Assembly (NCBI GenBank): GCA_002315505.1
Contig: DCGX01000045.1
Coordinates: forward strand, 1-6,830
Length of the DNA stretch: 6,830 nucleotides
Source: Ruminococcaceae bacterium UBA1767
GTDB lineage: Bacteria > Bacillota > Clostridia > Oscillospirales > Acutalibacteraceae
Direction: 5' to 3'
Part shown: positions 5,584 to 6,830 of the stretch, one piece after another
How positions within the stretch are numbered: the stretch's first letter is position 1
Layout of the letters: the number at the start of each line of letters is the position of its first letter
Notes under the pieces: generated by a model
Told to the model about the DNA's origin: nothing
The model's input: only the letters and a program-made list of their open reading frames with translations
Database searches by the model: none
Translations under genes and position numbers: made by a program

Positions 5584-5837
5584 TCACTCGTCACACATTT
5601 CGCAATAATACTCGTTAAGCGTTTTTCCGTTGTGTATACGCCTCAATAGGCATATCCGAATAATCAAATATCAGCTCATTCCTTCCCGAAAAAACGACCG
5701 CAGCATACCGAAATCCTATCGTTGTTGCAATTCCGAACGCAACAACAAAGACGGTAAATTTTTGAATTGTTTTTGCGTATTTTCTTTTTTTCAATTCTTT
5801 CAAAAACACTATGTTTCCTTTCTTCATGGGATTTCAT
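5584..5837 (-). pseudogene. Frameshifted single-pass membrane protein, anti-sigma-like partner of an ECF sigma factor
   Basis: The ATG at 5837 has a strong ribosome binding site (AAGAGGGG, 7 nt upstream) and begins MKSHEERKHSVFERIEK. Past a run of seven A residues (plus-strand 5785-5791) this frame loses sense, but the next frame continues with RKYAKTIQKF and a membrane segment, TVFVVAFGIATTIGFRYAAVV. That frame stops at 5617-5615, just after a run of five A (5626-5622). The third frame there goes on as TLNEYYCEMCDE and ends at TGA 5584. Removing one A at each run gives one continuous protein of about 84 residues with a charged cytoplasmic N terminus and one membrane helix. That layout, directly after an ECF sigma factor, fits a membrane anti-sigma or sigma-associated protein, but I cannot name a family. 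The piece 5615-5827 alone is an open 70-codon frame. Confidence 0.6.
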
Positions 5838-6068
5838 CGAAATGCCCCTCTTGTATCGTATCAACACGGATTTAAGCGATTGTTTTGCTCTGTTTATAAG
5901 ACTTTCTATACCGTGGACGGTTTTTTTATAATTTTCGCAATCTCTTTTGCGCTCAAATCATCAAAATATTTCAGCCAAATTACCTGTCTGTATTCGGTTT
6001 TCAAATTCTGTAATGCTTTATGTATTACCGTTTTTTCTGCTTGAAATTAGAGTTTCATCTTTATTCAT
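5838..6068 (-). pseudogene. ECF-type sigma-70 factor remnant, region 2 deleted
   Basis: From the ATG at 6068, with ribosome binding site AGAGG 7 nt upstream, the frame reads MNKDETLISSRKNGNT and stops at 6018. This looks like the first residues of an ECF sigma factor. Another frame, open from 6046 to the TAG at 5906, reads VIHKALQNLKTEYRQVIWLK, then YFDDLSAKEIAKIIKK, an unmistakable sigma-70 region 4 helix-turn-helix. After a run of seven A (minus-strand 5928-5922) the region continues in the original frame as VHGIESLINRAKQSLKSVL. Region 2, about 90-100 residues in ECF sigma factors, is absent, so an internal deletion and at least two frame changes are needed to explain the sequence. It should not make a working sigma factor. 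The last frame runs without a stop into MKSHEER of the next gene. Confidence 0.72.
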
Positions 6069-6084
6069 ATAAGCACCTCTGTGC

Positions 6085-6128
6085 CAAGTTTTTTTGTCAC
6101 TATATATTTTTGACAAGTTTATTTGTCA
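6085..6128 (-). repeat. 15-bp direct repeats flanking the promoter of the ECF remnant
   Basis: On the minus strand TGACAAATAAACTTG (6128-6114) and TGACAAAAAAACTTG (6099-6085) differ at one base and are 29 bp apart. The first covers most of the -35 and the second lies just past the -10. A third half, TGACAA in the opposite orientation (plus 6111-6116), makes an inverted repeat with the second copy around the -10. This arrangement suggests an operator. Confidence 0.55.
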
Positions 6129-6129
6129 A
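6101..6129 (-). promoter_or_regulatory. Sigma-A promoter of the ECF sigma remnant
   Basis: The minus strand has a consensus -35 TTGACA (6129-6124), a 17-nt spacer and TATATA (6106-6101). Start is predicted near 6094, about 26 nt before the ATG at 6068. The promoter has stayed intact although the coding sequence it drives is broken. Confidence 0.7.
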
Positions 6130-6133
6130 TGTA

Positions 6134-6157
6134 ATTTGCAACGTTTTCTTTGCAAAT
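6134..6157. repeat. Inverted repeat upstream of the ECF remnant promoter
   Basis: ATTTGCA (6134-6140) and TGCAAAT (6151-6157) form a perfect 7-bp inverted repeat with a 10-nt loop. It lies 5 bp upstream of the -35 at 6124-6129. It could be a protein-binding site or a weak hairpin. There is no T tract to make it a terminator. Confidence 0.4.
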
Positions 6158-6166
6158 GATTAAACC

Positions 6167-6197
6167 AAAAAATCCGGTATATTTCTGAACCGGATTT
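6167..6197 (-). terminator. Rho-independent terminator, leftward
   Basis: On the minus strand AAATCCGGT (6197-6189) and ACCGGATTT (6178-6170) form a 9-bp stem around a 10-nt loop. With the stem end, T residues run from 6172 to 6167. It would stop leftward transcripts before the ECF remnant promoter. Confidence 0.75.
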
Positions 6198-6225
6198 AAA
6201 GTAACAAATTAATCTTCCTTTGCTT

Positions 6226-6234
6226 ATTATACCA
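6226..6234 (-). promoter_or_regulatory. Orphan extended -10 promoter
   Basis: TGGTATAAT (6234-6226, minus strand) is a perfect extended -10 element; the -35 position (TTTCGG) is poor. It lies between two terminator hairpins (6277-6319 upstream, 6167-6197 downstream) and no gene starts between it and the second hairpin. Confidence 0.45.
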
Positions 6235-6276
6235 CTGGGATACATATTCCGAAAAAATAATACGTAATCAAAATAT

Positions 6277-6319
6277 AAATAAGGCAGTAGATCTTATATC
6301 AAAATCTACTGCCTTATTT
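6277..6319. terminator. 16-bp perfect hairpin, probable bidirectional terminator
   Basis: The 16-nt arms AAATAAGGCAGTAGAT (6277-6292) and ATCTACTGCCTTATTT (6304-6319) pair perfectly around an 11-nt loop. The AAATAA/TTATTT ends give each strand a T-rich 3' side. It lies about 90 bp after the stop codon of the HAD-family gene, which has no closer terminator. The stretch between (6320-6408) shows no gene. Confidence 0.7.
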
Positions 6320-6408
6320 GGATTGTAAATCAGATTTGAACCCATTGGTTTGCTTAACATGCATTGGATTCGTTGCGACATCCACTCTGACACCTGTATC
6401 CCGCGATT

Positions 6409-6830
6409 TCAATTGCTTTTTTCATAGATGTCGAGAAGCTTTTCGGTGAAGTCCATCTTGTCCGGTTTTTTCGTTACATTATCACCATATATGGTAAGAA
6501 AATCGTTCTTCATTGAAATGACATGGTAGCCGTTCTCCCCGCACATAGCGGTGAGCTTTTCTGCCTTGGAAAGATTTGCGTACTCGCGCACATCGTCATC
6601 CGGAATCAAGCAGAATACGGCGGTCTTATACTTCTCGTTCTGCGCCGTAAAGGAGAACATACTCTCATCTCCGCCAGAGTTGCCAAACGCCATGACAGGT
6701 CTCTGCCCGATTTCCTGATATATCTGCATAATCTTACCTGATTTTACATTCTTGATAATGCGGGTGGAGTCGCGCATGACTACCTCATCCGCATCGTACT
6801 GGTAATCGAGGTAGTTCACATCGTCATGAT
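6409..6830 (-). CDS. HAD-superfamily hydrolase, C-terminal part (runs off the right edge)
   Basis: The frame is open to the window edge, so the true start lies outside; a GTG at 6819 is internal. The visible 140 residues are the C-terminal half of a haloacid dehalogenase-type phosphohydrolase. NVKSGKIMQI supplies the motif III lysine (about 6735). The segment FGNSGGDESM, with GNSGGD at 6684-6667, is motif IV, whose acidic residue binds the Mg2+. The following segment (TAVFCLIPDDDVREYA) and the closing GYHVISMKNDFLTIYG match a group of stand-alone HAD phosphatases in which the motif reads GNSDGD. The nucleophile motif DxDx(T/V) must lie beyond the edge, so activity cannot be judged. The substrate is unknown. 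Confidence 0.8.
   Translation of the reverse strand, partial: HDDVNYLDYQYDADEVVMRDSTRIIKNVKSGKIMQIYQEIGQRPVMAFGNSGGDESMFSFTAQNEKYKTAVFCLIPDDDVREYANLSKAEKLTAMCGENGYHVISMKNDFLTIYGDNVTKKPDKMDFTEKLLDIYEKSN

Noticed and set aside
6031..6038. A AAA AAC heptamer on the minus strand, a classic -1 ribosomal frameshift site, at the break in the ECF remnant
   Set aside because: The heptamer is in the right phase, but a -1 shift leads to CGG TAA and stops at once. The region 4 fragment is in the +1 frame, so programmed -1 shifting cannot join the parts.
5811..6044. A 77-codon plus-strand open frame
   Set aside because: It is antisense to the ECF remnant, whose region 4 similarity on the minus strand is clear, and it has no ribosome binding site.
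6085..6319. CRISPR-like array from the clustered repeats and hairpins
   Set aside because: The repeats are short, differ from one another, have no regular spacer length, and each is better explained as a terminator or operator.
6318..6405. tRNA-like string on the minus strand (GGTGTCAGAGTGG ... GGGTTCAAATC)
   Set aside because: A T-loop-like GGGTTCAAATC is present, but I cannot fold a proper anticodon stem or D stem, and the T stem has a mismatch. At most it is a chance match or a badly decayed tRNA.

Overview
The window looks like chromosomal DNA of a low-GC, endospore-forming Firmicute, most likely a member of the Clostridia. Three things suggest this: a complete spoIIA operon (anti-anti-sigma, anti-sigma, sigma-F), a DUF975 membrane protein typical of that group, and AT-rich intergenic DNA with Gram-positive ribosome binding sites and sigma-A promoters. 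The organism is inferred from gene content only.

Layout, left to right. Positions 1-163 hold two divergent sigma-A promoters. One fires left out of the window and the other drives a small VOC/glyoxalase-I-like metalloenzyme gene (164-529, +). A shared hairpin separates that gene from the convergent spoIIA operon on the minus strand: spoIIAA (1632-1964, best read from a TTG start), spoIIAB (1214-1648) and sigF/spoIIAC (565-1230). Neighbouring genes overlap by 17 nt at both junctions, which suggests translational coupling. Upstream of spoIIAA are a terminator for the preceding gene and an inverted pair of Spo0A-box sequences inside a second hairpin. A DUF975 membrane protein gene (2081-2821, -) follows. 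It is divergent from a family-6 (hypoxanthine) DNA glycosylase gene (2936-3412, +). A type B carboxylesterase gene (3458-5023, -) with its own near-consensus promoter converges on the glycosylase gene through a shared terminator.

The right part, 5149-6408, is the unusual region. It holds a minus-strand unit with a strong promoter, repeat-flanked control region and good ribosome binding site, but its coding sequence is broken. The pieces read as the first residues of an ECF-type sigma factor, then its region 4 (region 2 is missing), then a one-pass membrane protein of the kind often encoded beside such sigma factors. Frame changes fall at runs of A. An intact 144-codon ORF of unknown function follows, in the same frame as the last fragment and separated from it only by a TGA. 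Upstream of this unit are three hairpins and an orphan extended -10 promoter that could make a very short RNA. The window ends in the C-terminal part of a HAD-superfamily hydrolase (6409-6830, -).

The spoIIA products work together. SpoIIAB binds and inactivates sigma-F, and dephosphorylated SpoIIAA releases it in the forespore. The other intact genes look like independent housekeeping or metabolic functions.
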